Below, piece after piece: positions 25,352 through 38,800 of a stretch of DNA of 64,000 nt (position 1 is its first letter; each line of letters begins with the position of its first letter). The stretch is from positions 36,345,501 to 36,409,500 of the forward strand of contig NC_092526.1 in the NCBI RefSeq assembly GCF_037038585.1. Direction: 5' to 3'. Origin of the DNA: Patagioenas fasciata (taxonomy: Eukaryota; Chordata; Aves; Columbiformes; Columbidae). A program made the position numbers and the translations under genes. The notes beneath the pieces were generated by a model that worked only from the letters and a program-made list of their open reading frames with translations, had not been told where the DNA came from and searched no databases.

Positions 25352-28300
25352 GTAGGCAGAGTTTTCCTCTCCTTGTACGGCGGTTGTGCAGCTGTTTTAC
25401 TGAGGGTTCTCCATCTAGGAATGAAAGAGCCGAGCTCCCAAATCCCAGCCTGTGCCCCTGCGGGCAGCACAGCCACTGCTCACAGGCTCGCCAGCAAGCT
25501 GCTCATTTTGGGCACGTCGTGTTTAGACGGTGCCTGCTATAAGTGAATACACATTTTTCTGTTGCTTTCAGCTTTTGGGTAGCTTGGGTGTTTTTCTAAG
25601 AGTCTATGGGATTTTTGGTATTTTATTTTCCCCAGGTTGGGGGTATTGTGAGCTACACGCTACTTTTGGCCAGGGCTGGAGGTCTAGAAAATCCCTCAGC
25701 AGTGTTTGGGGGCAATACACTTGTAGAACCAAATTATTCCCTGAGACAACTGAGTTCACCCGCTACAAGGGAGGGAAGGGATGGCAGCAATACGGTGGTG
25801 CTGCTGTGATCTGCCGCTGCACAAAACCTCTTTGATTTTCTGAAATTCAAAAGATACAGATTAGGCTGGCTAACCTGGGATTTGCATCTCCCAGTTATGC
25901 TGAGTTTCATCAGCACAAGCTCCTCTGTTTTGTTGGGGGGGTAACAGCACGTTGTGCTTGCCCCCTCGGGGTAACTAGTTTTTTGGTGGCAGGGGTTCTG
26001 CAGGATGCTGGAAATGGGGGTTTCTGGCAGGCAGAGCTGAGGTTCCAGGCATCTGCAGCATCCCCTGCCCTGGGTGGCAGATGCAGTCCTGTGGTCTGGT
26101 GGCTGGGGGAAAGCTGGAGAAGAGCTGGGATACCTATAGCCCCGGGGAAACCTTCCCCCTAGGTGGTGAGTCCCCTGGGACCAAAATTACAGGGCACATC
26201 TGAGCAGCGACTACAACAAATACTGAAATTCCCTGCATGTGGGAATGTGCAAACCCTGGGTGTGCAAACAAGAAAGAGGAGGTGCATTTATAGGCGCTTT
26301 GGTTCCAAATGGGACACTTTTTTTCCCTTCTGGCATTATTTTCTTTAGCAAACATTTGAGTGGAGTAAAATACTGCCTGCACTAGTGGATGGCACCACTG
26401 GTACTGCCCATTGGGCATGGCCATGAAAAAAGTTGTGACTGGTTCCATGTCAGACTAATAATGCAGTTTCAAACTTTGTTCTGCATAAGGCATAGCTAGC
26501 ATAATTCTCCTTTCTTGACAGTGACACAATTTTTTGTGGCTTTAAATGAGCTTGCAGGCAGAGTTAGCTTAGATAGCAGAGCGCCTGAGTTTTTGTGACT
26601 TTGGGAACAATTTGCTCAGCTATAATAGGTGTAGTGATATTGAAGGAGAAATACACAGAGCACCAGGAGGAACTTTGGAAATATCAATGTGTGTGACAAA
26701 ACAGCCATGCCTCTGCCTGACCAGGCACATGAGATGACCTTTCTAGTGCACTAAAAACTAAACCAACTGTAATTTGCACATTTGAAATAGTCATTGCAAG
26801 TCGTTTTTTTGCCATAATATGTTTAGTTCAGTAGCTCAGGATGGGAAGAGGTACCCACAAGTAGGGAACCCGGGTTATTCTGCAGGACCACCATTTCTGC
26901 AGGGCTCTGTGTAGAAGACACTGTATACTTCTGCAATTATGTGGGTTACAGTCAGGTCACTTGGGGATCTGAGTGTGGGAGCAGCAAAGACCACCATGCA
27001 TTTTTCTGCTGAGCACCTGGGGCATTAGGTAGGAGCATAGACCCTAATGCAGGGAGGATGGTGCAGAGGAGTGCCCTCAAAATCTGTTCAGAGCACCCAA
27101 AAAACACTACTTAGGATTCCCTGTTGTTTTGTTGTTTGTGTGCATCTCATAGAGAAAGATGAATCACTCAGCAATACCAATACTGAGTGAAGGAAATTTC
27201 AGGAGGCATCCTTGTAAGGCCTCATGCCCACAATATCGTGGTCCTGCTCTTGCAGAGGGAGAAAGATCAAGGACAAACAAGATGGGCAGACACAATTATT
27301 CAAATGTAATGAGTCAGCTCCCAATTTGCTCTTTCCATTAGTTTACTGGACTGTCAGTGTTCAAAAATTGCCTTCAACATCCAGAAAACACGTTAGTCTG
27401 AAAAACACCCTTTTGCTGGTGAAATCTGAGTTTTCCATTTTAGTGTTTCACAGCAGGAGGTGGAGCTTTAAGGAAAATATCAAAAGTTATGAGATTTGTG
27501 AGAGAATCACAGCAGCTGGTAGTGCTCCAAAGATGATAAAATAGGCACTGACACCCACCCCAGCCTTGGAGGCCCATCAAGTGGGGAGAGGGGTCTCTCT
27601 GCTATGTGTCCATTCGTTGTTAATGCCCAGGTGGGATGCTGGTAGAGCAGAAGTGGCTTGAGGCACAGAGATCCCCTCTGAGGCAGACAGAGTGGAATAG
27701 AGGAGACTGTGTGCAACAGGACCACAAAGAAGTGAAGTGCATTTGATGTTTTCAGCTGCCACTTTTCCACCTTGCTTTTCTGCTCGTGTACAGGCAAAGG
27801 CCATGGTCCTGTGTTGACTCAGCCCAAAGGCCCGAGGGCTGCAGCAGGGACGGTCCTGTGCCAGAGCTGGCCCTGGTTGTCCACACAGTTTCACTGCTGC
27901 TCGCAGCTCTGCCTGGAGAGCAGCTCTTCTGCACGGCGCCTTTCCCACCCACGCATACACAGTGGGAGGGAGGTGGTTAAACTCAGGACTCGGTGATCTG
28001 TGAGTCACACACTTGGCCAAAGCCTCCAGTGCTCCCAGCCTCTCCAAAAGCTGATGTCTCCAGCTTCCTCAGCCGTCACGAAAGACTGGCTCCAAAATGG
28101 TGCTGTCTGAATGCACAAAGCTGTTGTGTCCTACAAGAGAGCAGGATCTCCTGCAGGTCTGCTTTGTGGAGGGCAAACAAGAGGAGGGAGACCTGTAATA
28201 AGACTAGAGGGAGGAAGCTTGGATCTTAACTAAAATGCCCCTTTAGCATTGAAATAAGTATTTTATCCTTATGATACCTCTTCTGTTCTCTGTGGTGCCG

Positions 28301-29677
28301 TGAAAATTGAGCTGCACTTAGCACTTCATGAGGCCACAGTCAGGTCTCTTTGCAAACAGCTGTGCAGCCTCTCTGGGCTGGAGGGGGAAAAATGGACCCA
28401 TGAACTACCTGGTAGGGACATTTGGGTGCTGAGCTGGAGTCGTGTGAGATGTCAGAGGGCTTTACTGAGCTGAGTGTGTGAACCACCTCAAGCTGGAATA
28501 TTTTGGATCTCTGTACCTTTCGTTCCCTTCTCCTAGGAGATCTCCAAAGAGCACGAGGGCTTCTCCTTCCTCTCTCTAAAACTCATCCTGAGCACTGGCT
28601 CTGTCGGGCTTGTTAGTATGTACGAAAGCCTTAGTAATGATGAAGGCTGTCACTGGTGTAAGGATATTGGCAGCTCTGATAGGAACCAGCCTTTCCAGCA
28701 TAAACCAGTTTGTAGAACCCTGTGGTGTGCTGCAGTTTGCAGTGTAAACTGAAATGGGATGTGTCCCACCAGGGAATAGCTGGTCACCATGTGGAGAGAG
28801 GTCTCTAGAGAGATGCTGTGAGAGCTGGGCTGTCTGTATTCTTCAAGTAATGCTATTTCTCTTGCAAATAAGGCACCATCTCAGCTGCACTACTATTAAT
28901 AACTTGCCCTCCGCCTGCACTGTCAATGCAACCAAATGCACTCTCAGTGTCCATTCAAGCCTTAGACTCCTCCAAGAACTACCAAAAAAAAGCCATTTAA
29001 GGAAGAAACTCTCTTTGTGGACTAGACTCAGGCCTTCTTTTCCTAACAGAGGTCACACATAACCTTTCTTAGTTTGTATTGTGTTGAAAACCAGCCGAAA
29101 AGTGTCTATGCTACCACTCTGTCTGTGTGCCATCAAGGGGCCATGTTGGTTAGTGCGATTGTCCTCTAGACATCAACACGAGCATCACCTTTTCCTTCAT
29201 ATTCTTTGCTGTTGATAAGTGTCACTTTGCGTTTTTTTTTTCTGTGAATATACTTTCAAAGCCTGGATTCCCCTGAATGCTTACATATATATTCCCAAGA
29301 ACTTTTCAGAATACATCTCTAACTCCTCTGCTGCTTAAGTTATGATAACCATACACAGAATATACTCCCATGTGCAGCTGGACCTCAGAGGCCCAGTGAT
29401 GGGTTGAATGCTAAAGACGTGCATTTCTTCAAGTGTTCAGACTGACACAGAAGCTAAAGTACTTTTAAATCGTTTGTCGATACTCCAACAAAAGAAATAT
29501 TTTAATTGCTTAGCTTTCAAGTCAAAATAAAAGTCTACATTAGTGACACATCATGGTGTTGAAGGTCATGTTTTCCATACAGCAGGTTTACAAGGAGCAT
29601 TGTCTGTCTTTATATCTTCCCAGCAGAGCTAGGAGGGTGTATATCATGCTTAACCTGTAACTTGTGTTTTCCCACAG
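25352..29677. other. Upstream of COL6A2 coding exon; probable first intron
   Basis: No coding sequence was recognised. The stretch ends in the acceptor GTGTTTTCCCACAG at 29677. If 25030-25351 is exon 1, this is intron 1; otherwise it is intergenic or intronic sequence of unknown status. Confidence 0.4.
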
Positions 29678-29812
29678 GCATCTAAATATCCAGAGGAACT
29701 GCTGAGATGTTCCGGGAAGCCTTTTTTTCCACTCTCCTTTGTGTGGCTTTAGTTCCTCTCCATGCTCAGTTTGATGGGGATCCTGGAGATGTCAGTCCTA
29801 CCTCCTGTACAG
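29678..29812 (+). CDS. COL6A2: COL6A2 first coding exon (5' UTR end, signal peptide)
   Basis: The acceptor TTTTCCCACAG comes directly before 29678; 29 untranslated bases precede ATG at 29707. The first residues [20 protein letters not shown] form a clear signal peptide (short charged start, hydrophobic core, small residues before the likely cut after HA), followed by an acidic QFDGDPGD segment. The donor is GTATCA at 29813, leaving phase 1. An upstream untranslated exon is implied. Confidence 0.93.
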
Positions 29813-32800
29813 GTATCAACCACATAATTTGTGTGTCCCTCTCCTTTGTAGGCAGCATTTTCACTGAAAGCAATGGCCATGCGCAGTCATAGAGCCTGCT
29901 CACAAAGAACTGCCAGTGTCCCGTGACACCTCTTCTGCCCCTTTGCACCCCTGGGACAGCAATCCATCTGTAGGGAACACCTTCCTCCACCGAAATTCCC
30001 ACTTCTGGGTTTGCATTGGAGGGCGGGGAGATAGAGATGCAAGAGCTGGGGTCTGCCAGTGGTGGTGCGGTTATAAATACCTATCAGTCTCCAGAGCTCA
30101 GCTCTGTATCTGATGGCAGTGAATAGTCCATTTTGAATTTGACAATTTCAGGGCTTTTCAGCTGCAGTGTGGAGGGGATGATTTATGTGTCCAGCCTGAC
30201 TTTTACAAAAATTTTAAAAAATAAATTAAAAAAAAAAAAAAATCAAGATTGACTCAATAGTGAGCAGATCTTAGACTTTTTGAGTCCTGGACACTGCAGG
30301 GTTGTCTGACCTGATCACAGATGTTACTGCCAGAGCTAGGTGGGACTTGTGCATTTTCCAATATTGCACTTGGGTATGATCTTTTTGAAAATGTATATAA
30401 ATCAGGGAGCAACCAGCAGCCTGGCAGGCAGGGCATTCATTTAGTGCAAGAAAGCAAAAGTCATACCCTTGCTTTCTGTCATTCAAACCTGTCACTTGGT
30501 CCTCAGTTTCCTCACTTCCTCCAAAGCAGTTGGAAATATTAACAACTCCTGATTAGTAAGAGCTGCAACATCCTTGCAGGAAGCTGAACCTTGAGCTTGT
30601 GCTGTGGTTTGCTGTCTTCACAACTCTATGTGTCGTCTTGGTCCAGAAACCCCTCCCAGGTTTCTGGGAGACAGCGAAGGGGGTGCAGCAGTGCATGAAG
30701 TGCTCTGACATGGTCTGAATAATTGTCTCTACGCAGAAAAGAGGAACTGCCCCATCAATGTGTACTTCATCATCGACACCTCAGAGAGCGTTGCTCTGCA
30801 GACTGTGCCTATCCAGAGCCTCGTGGATCAAATAAAGCGGTTCATCCCTGTGTTCATCGATAAACTGGAGAGCGAGCTGTACCAGAACCAAGTCTACATC
30901 ACTTGGCAGTTTGGCGGACTTCATTACTCGGATGTGGTGGAAGTTTACAGCCCTTTAACGAGCAGCAAAGACATATACCTCCCTAGGCTGTCTGCCATTA
31001 ACTACCTTGGCCGGGGCACCTTCACGGACTGCGCTATCTCCAACATGACAGAGCAGATCCAGACCCAGATGGCCACGGGTGTGAACTTTGCGGTGGTCAT
31101 CACCGATGGCCATGTCACTGGCAGCCCCTGTGGGGGAATGAAGGTGCAGGCTGAAAGGGCGCGAGACATGGGGATCAAGCTCTTTGCGGTGGCCCCCAGC
31201 GAGAACGTCTATGAGCAGGGACTGCGGGAGATCGCCAACCTGCCCCACGAGCTGTACCGCAACAACTATGCCATCACACAGAAGGACACCCTGGAAATCG
31301 ACGTGAATACCATCGACAAGATAATCCAAGCTATGGTATGGAGTGCTGCTGAGGTGAAAGGAGTATAATGCAGGGGGACAAGAGAAGCAGCACGTGCATG
31401 GATGAGGGGTGTTTTCTGAGCAGCCCCATAGTGGGTTTTGGCAGGGCTCTAGAGAGCACATCTAGCAGAGAAAAGGTTTCATTTTGTTTCTGTTCCTTTT
31501 CTATGTCCTTTCAGCACTTATGGGCCAAATGGAGTCTCGAGCATCTCTGATTTCTTTGATTAGATTCTTAACCTGGACTCCTTGATTCATGCCTCTCTTC
31601 CCTGGCACGTCTGGGCAGGTTGGCACCCTAGTCCTGCCTCTTGCTCAAAGCCACACCTGTGCCTGACCCTCATCCAGGGGTGCATGGAAGAGTCTGCAGC
31701 ACTGAGGTGTGCTCATGGTCCTTGAGGCCTCACCTGTGAGATGCTGTTAACTGGGGACTCTGCTGAGGATGTCTTTAAAGCCATGGGACCTTTAGCACCT
31801 CCTTTCCCTTACCGTCACACACACCTCCAAGGGTGTGATGCTGTTTTTCTCTTGTGACCAACCACCTTAACTGATTCTGTTCATCATGTTTTCTCCTTTG
31901 CAGAAACATGAAGCCTACGGAGAGGTGAGTGAGCAGCACCTTTACACCATTACCACATAACACAGGTTCGAATTGCTCCACTTAGAGAAGACCAGCTTGT
32001 GCCCCGAGGTACCAGGGCGGATTTTGCAACAAGATGTGTGGGATGGGGCTATGCCCACCTGTGGATCAGTGCAGAGCCTGGGCATCCAGCCCCTTACCCA
32101 GCTGTTAAAATGGCATACTGGGCTCTTCACTTTCTGCCTCACTCTCACCTACAATTAATTCAGGTCTATTGAACAGATCCATTTTATCACTTTGGAAGCA
32201 TGTTTTGTAGGTGCTTAGCAAGCTGCAGCTCCTGCCCTGCTGGTATCACATGAACGGGGTTTGGTATCTGTAGGGAGAAGTGTGCAGACTGATGCTCCAA
32301 AGGACACGCACATCCCCTGATGGCCCCAGAAGAACAAGCCCACACCATCTTGCCTGACACTTAGCAGTCCTGTTCTTTCAGTTTGGGCCCAGACCCAAAC
32401 CATAATGAATGTGCTTGTGGCAAGTTTCTGCTTTTAATTTACGGGCAGCACTTTTCTGCGTGTTTGTTGCTGCCTCAACTCTGATCCAGCTGGAGCCATA
32501 GCAGTTTTTAGCACTGTGGTGCTGTGGAGAGGTGTGTGGAGAGCCATGGTGCAGAGCTGAGCTTCAGGTGCATGCTGGCCCAGCACGTGGAGCAGCTGGC
32601 AGTGCTGACACCTCCTGTTTAATTTGTGTTTCAGTGCTACAAGCTGAGCTGCCTGGAGATTGCAGGTCCACCTGGTCTCAAGGGATACCGAGGGCAGAAG
32701 GTGAGTCTCCCTAACCCGTGGGAGTGTTGGATCTCTGATACCTGTGCCTGACACAGACACTGCAGGATGCCCTAGATCCCACCTCAGCTGCAGCAAGTGG

Positions 32801-35800
32801 GATAATAACTCCCCAGCATCTGCCATGGCCTTGCACTGGTGTCTCCTCATGTCCATGCTGAGGCTGATGCATTGACAGCAGTGCAGAGAGACATCCGACC
32901 ATCAGCCGTGCCACCCACAGCTGGCGCCTTCAGCACCTGAGTGCAACTGGAGTGAGGCAGCAGTTGTCTGCAGTTCTCCCACCCTCAAGAGCAGAGCTCT
33001 CACATGTGCAGGGTGTCCTATTCTCCTGCCCCCACCTCTGTGTGCTCACCTCCCCATACAGCCTTTCCCCAGCTTCCCCAGAGAAAAGCAGGTCCTGTTG
33101 CACCAGCATGCCGCCCCAAGCTCAGTAGGAGCAGCTGCAGTGAACCTCCTGGTCCTAGAAATTGCCATTTTCCCACAGCAACAAACCTAGACTTACATGT
33201 TTTTTTTTTTTCTTTCCTTAGGGTGCAAAGGGGAACATGGGTGAGCCAGGCTCCCCTGGGCTGAAGGGACGACAGGTGAGTTGTGGAAAGTCCCCCAGCG
33301 TTGCAGCCAGCGGTGCTGTCCCTGTTTTGGCTGTGTCTGCATCTCTACCACGCTCCAGCTAACTCTCCGTGTCTTCTTCCCTTAAGGGTGACCCAGGTAT
33401 TGAAGGTCCGATCGGATACCCTGGTCCCAAGGTAAGAAACCCATAGCCAGTGATGGAGCTCTTGGCATTCATTAACTTTTGGTAAAGCAGGGGGAGTACC
33501 GCTTCTCCCGCTCAGCTGCCTGTTTCCCACTAGAGACCCCCAGTGCTCCCCTCCCTCCACTCCTGCTGATCCCCAGACACTAACACAGGCTTTTTCTTCT
33601 TTGCTTTTTGCCTAGGGTGTCCCAGGACTGAAAGGAGAGAAGGTGAGAAAGAAGGGACCACATGGCAGGTTTGGGTATTTGAGGAGTCGGAAGGACACCT
33701 TTCTGTTACAAAAAACGAGAGTTTAGCTGTAATGGGGAGAATAACTACCCTATTTAATATGTAATTGGGGACTTGGGGAGGGATCTCCAGGAGCATCCCA
33801 AAGCCTGTCTCATTCAGGTATTGTTCACAGTCTTGTGAAGTGGTGATGTTTTCACTATATAGATGTGTGGGATGTAGGCAGAGATGCTGATTCTTGTCCT
33901 TTTCTTCCTCCAGGGCGAGATTGGATCCGATGGACGGAGGGTAAGAAAGGACATTTTCTATCTTGCATGATGTTCCAACTACCAAAATGTGTGTTGACAG
34001 ATCGCTGATCCCTCTCTTTTTTTTCCCCTTGATTCCAGGGTGCCCCTGGCTTGGAAGGCAGGAACGGCACCGATGGACAGAAGGTAACAGCAGTGGGAGC
34101 ACTCCATAACGTTGCTCCTGTTGCTTCACTTTTTTACCCCATCTTGTCCCCACAGGTTGTTCCGTTTATCTCATTCTACACTCCAGCTTTTTGTTCTGAC
34201 TGAGGTTTCTGTGAACTTACTTGCTCATTATTCTGCATGTCCTGTAGAAATAAGTGAGCTAGCTGGAGATGAGTTAATTCAAGTCACAGAAGAGCTATCC
34301 CTTCGTCAGCAAGCTCTCCTTAGGAATGAGATTTATAATCCGGGCTGTGCTCCTGCTGCAGGAGGTGATGTGGCCATACCAGATCACCTGGGTGTAGATA
34401 TCTCGAGTGTTAGTGACCCCTACAGGACATGTACACAGAGTTTTGCAGAAATTAGGTTTTCAAGGCAGTTTGTCACAGAGTCTGAAATTTCACCTCTAAG
34501 CCTCTACTTGTTCTTAATACTAAAGCCCCAAAGCCGGGTTCAAGTACTTTGTAACGAAGTCCCTGAAATCCTCTGTTCCCTGTGTGGTGAGCACAGAGGG
34601 CTCCCTCATGACCTCCCTCAGATCTGCATGCCCCGCAGGGGTACCACAGTGGGATAGCCTAGTTTGAAATGATTTCAGCTGAATTTGTCCACTGGCCAGC
34701 ACACACTGGTTTTGCTCTGTGCTTTCTCATGTACCCAGCCAAGTACATCTGTGAGATAATACCAGTTCTTCTCTCCACCCCTCAAACGCCTGCTGAAGCT
34801 CTTAAACACTGAAGTCCTTCAGTCCCCCCCACTTTCTAGCTGGGATGAGCTGTCTAAATGCTGTCAGAGAAGCCATTTTGGGGGACAGAGCAAGGCATAC
34901 ACTGCTCTCAAAGCAACCGTCAGGCAGCTGTGGGTCCTGTGAACCTGAGCTGCTTTGATGTGCGATGCACAATGAAGGACCCGCACAACCATGGACACGA
35001 GTGACCTCCAAATGCAGTCTCAAGGGATGTGTCCATCACTCAGGGCGGGTGTGAGACATGAGCGTTCTTGAATTCCCACCAACACCCATGTCACTAATCG
35101 AGGCTTTTAGACTATTTTCTCCTCCTCCATGTGTCCCTGCACACCACACTCCTGTTTAAAGAATACACTTGCTATTTATTCTCTAGCTGATGACAGGTAT
35201 GTTCGGCAGATGATTTTAAAAATTAAAAACCGTTAACAAGAAAAGCTATATTTTCTCTTTGGACACCTGCAGCTTCTCTTTTTCTTTTTTTCTTTCTTTT
35301 GAATGTAATCTCCAGGGCAAGCTGGGGAGAATTGGACCACCAGGCTGCAAGGGAGACCCTGGTGACAAGGTAGGAACACTTTACTCTTTCATTCATCACA
35401 TCAGTTGTGTAGCTACCGAATGAGTTGCATGTGCAGAAAAACGATCAACAAGAGGTTACTGGCTCATTTCTCGACCAACTGCATGACCTGACCCCAGGCC
35501 TGGGATTCCCGGAATGGGGGACCATAGCTTGACTTTTTTTGTGCCTCCTTTCCATGGGTAAATAGGCTGGGATTCCCCAGCGTCCCTCCCCTCCACAATA
35601 GAGAGGAGGAGCTGCTCCTTTCATCAACACTAGCAACAAGCAAAAACTATTTTTGTCTCTAGAGCAACTTTCTAACCCAGCTGATATATTCTACAGGGAA
35701 AGCGCATATTGTTGCCACTGCAAAATGTGTGTTTCTTTGTCCTTTCCCTCCATAGGGCCCTGATGGCTACCCAGGAGATGCAGGAGACCAAGGTGAAAGA

Positions 35801-38800
35801 GGAGATGAAGGCATAAAGGTACGAGCACTCTGAACAGCAAGCAGAGTGAGGACAGAGGCAACCATTGACTGTATTTGTTCTTAAATCCTTCACTGCTTGT
35901 GGACCCCATAAACTCTCTTTGTCTGGGTTCTGGGTCCCATCAGCAGACACAGGAGCTGAGGGATGATCCTGTCTGGCCCTGCTCCTTTGGCTCCTTGTGG
36001 TGCATGCCAGCAGTGCACAGCAACATGCTGATGATACAGGCAATAACCATTGATCTCTGGCTGTTTCAGGGAGATCCTGGTCGACCTGGTCGCAGTGGAC
36101 CCCCGGGACCTCCAGGAGAAAAAGGAAGCCCGGTAGGCTCATGCAGTGTTCGGATGTCTTAAGTGTCTTACTAGGGTCTGTTCCACATGGTGTGGAGCCG
36201 GAGTCATATCAACTGCTGGTCACAGCACAGCTGCAGCACAATGATTGCTTGCCAGGGCATGCTGGATGATGCATCCTGGTTGATTCTGCACATTGATCCA
36301 CCTGCATGGAGAAAGCACAATCTCCTGAGTGGCCAAGTGAGGTGTCCCACCATGCATATCCCCACCAGAACAGTGGGAAACGTCATGTGGGCAACAGGAG
36401 AGGCGTCTGTGCAACATCTCTGCAGCTGTCCACAGCAAAATGAGAATGGGTCTCGAGCATTTGTCCAGAGCAGAGAACAGCAGGCAAAATAGGCTTACTC
36501 CTTACCTTTCTAGCCAATCCATTGCACTGCATCTTTCATTGTCTTCCCATCTTCTTCCTGAGTAGAAAGGCCCTGTTTGTCCACAGTCTCAAGACTTGCT
36601 CAGTGTTTGTGGCAGTGCCAGCACTTGCAGGCTGTTTTGTTGTTGTTGTTTGGGTGGGTTTTTTTTGTTGTTTTGGGTTTTTTGTTTTGTTTTGTAGATT
36701 TATGTTTGTTTGTGGGTTTTTGTTTGCTTGTTTTGTGGGTTTTTTGTTTGTTTCGTTGTTTTTTTTCCATGTAAGTAGACTTCAACAATTAATTTCTCAG
36801 AGATCTAACACTGGCTTTGCTCACTGCACTTGACCTTATAGCCAAAGGGGTTGCTATGCTGATGGCCAGTTACTTCAGAGATAGTGGAGAAGGCTGAAAT
36901 AGCCCTCTGGCTTTAGGTAGGGCTGGAGGGATGCTGCAAGGAAGAGCTGACAAACCTTTTCACTGGTTGATGGAGGAAAGGTGACACAGCATTACACTGC
37001 TCCAAGGCTGGAGCCTGTGCACATAGCTGTGACATGTAGACATGGTGGGTGTGTGGAAACATAAGTTTTGTGCTCATGCAGACCTCTGCTCAAGGGTGAA
37101 GGGCTTGACATGGGACAAGAGGTGTGTGTATGTGTATCTTGACCTCTCTTCCAACAAACTGCACTTCTTTTTCTTCTCCAAGGGTCTTCCAGGTAATCCT
37201 GGAGCTCAAGGACCTGCTGGAAGCAAGGGAAGAAAAGGTGAAACAGGACCTCCTGGACCCAAAGGAGAACCTGTAAGTGTCTGAACAGGTCCCTGGACAG
37301 TGGGCACACCACTGGAGCCTGATGCAATCTCATGGACAAGCACTGAGAACCTCCCTTATTTTAGCCTGTCTGCCCTGCCTTCGGCATCCCAAAAGATGTG
37401 CAGATGTTGATCTCTTCATCTCCCCCATATTCACAGAGCAGTGTTTCCATCATCCTAAGCCTGATGTTAGCCCTTTCTCCTTAGAGAAGCATCCTGTATT
37501 CCCACATAACCACAAATGCCTCTGTGGATGCCCAGGGACCCTTTGGCTGTACTCTAGCAAGTTCCCCACAATGCTGGCTCTTGGTGGCCATTATGGTAGA
37601 GCTCTCTGAAAAGGGCAGCATCATGACATTGATTTGGCCACACAGATCCAAGTTAATGTGGTGGTGCACTGCAAAATTTGGGGAGTGGGTTGGAGGTGAT
37701 GTTCTCTAGTAGGATACAGCAGCACAGTTCTACCAGCACCAAAAGGCTGGAGCCCAGCTGACTTGTGTCCTTGTGTGAGATCTGGTGGGGGAAGCAAGGC
37801 CAGATGAGCCTGAAGTACAACAGAGTCTTTAACCCTGAGGGAATGAACCATGAGCGTTAGTGGTCACTGTGGTGACCACCCTTCTGGAAGAATAGTCTAG
37901 CTGTGGTTTCCCAAAAGGCAAAGGCAAGATCCCCCAAGCAGTGCCAGCATGGGCATCCCCGCTGCCAGGCACATGCTTGTTAAAGGGGCAAGAAGACATC
38001 TCTCCCTCCCTCCCAGGAGGGAGAAGGCAGGGCAGCCAGGTGTCACTGTTCAGGTATCATCCATCTTTGCATCCTGTTTATGTGACTTTCTGTGTCTACC
38101 AAGGGTCGACGTGGAGATCCAGGGACGAAAGGCAGCAAAGGCACTCCTGGAGCCAAAGGAGAAAGGGTGAGTAAAGCAACTGCCCAGACCAGTGCAAATG
38201 AGCCCAAGATGCACAGGACTGGTGTGTGTGATGTGCTACTGCACAGCCATGAAGTGTCTAACACCAGAACTGGGCATTGTGGATCCCAGTGGGCTCTGCA
38301 TGTGCCCTTTGCTCCCACTGTGCTCGCTGCTTGCCGTGGTGGTAGCAGGCACAGGTTCCTCTTCCAGGGCTTGATCCAGAGAGGGGTGAACGGCAGCAAA
38401 GCTCAAGGCTAAGAGACATGTTCAGAGGATGTGCTGCCCTGGCACTGTTTCAAGACAAAAAACACCAGATCTGAGAACATCGGCATGCCTCCTCGCTCCA
38501 AGGAACACTGCCATGCACACTGACAGCACTGGAGATATCCCTGACCAGGAATATCTTTACTCTCCTCACAGGGTGATCCTGGTCCAGAGGGTCCTCGTGG
38601 CCTGCCTGGTGAGGTTGGAAGCAAAGGAGCGAGGGTAAGCACAAAGCAGGGGTTGGTGACAGCCAGGAGGGAAGGAAGGCACTGCTGCCATCCGGAGCAG
38701 CGCACCCAGTTTTCCTCTTCATTCACACCTGCTTGCACCTGCCTCTAGATGTTCTTGCTTTGCTTTGCAGGGAGACCAAGGGCTGCCAGGACCCCGAGGC

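Noticed and set aside
33530-34153. 207-codon minus-strand frame across COL6A2 helix exons
   Set aside because: Antisense to Gly-X-Y exons, which give Pro/Ser-rich antisense frames; no independent support.
34112-34657. 181-codon plus-strand frame in a COL6A2 intron
   Set aside because: It starts within the intron after the 34039-34083 exon, has no collagen or other domain, and true splicing skips it.
36577-36788. Hydrophobic Phe/Val/Cys-rich frame resembling membrane segments
   Set aside because: Produced by the GT/T-rich low-complexity tract in a COL6A2 intron.
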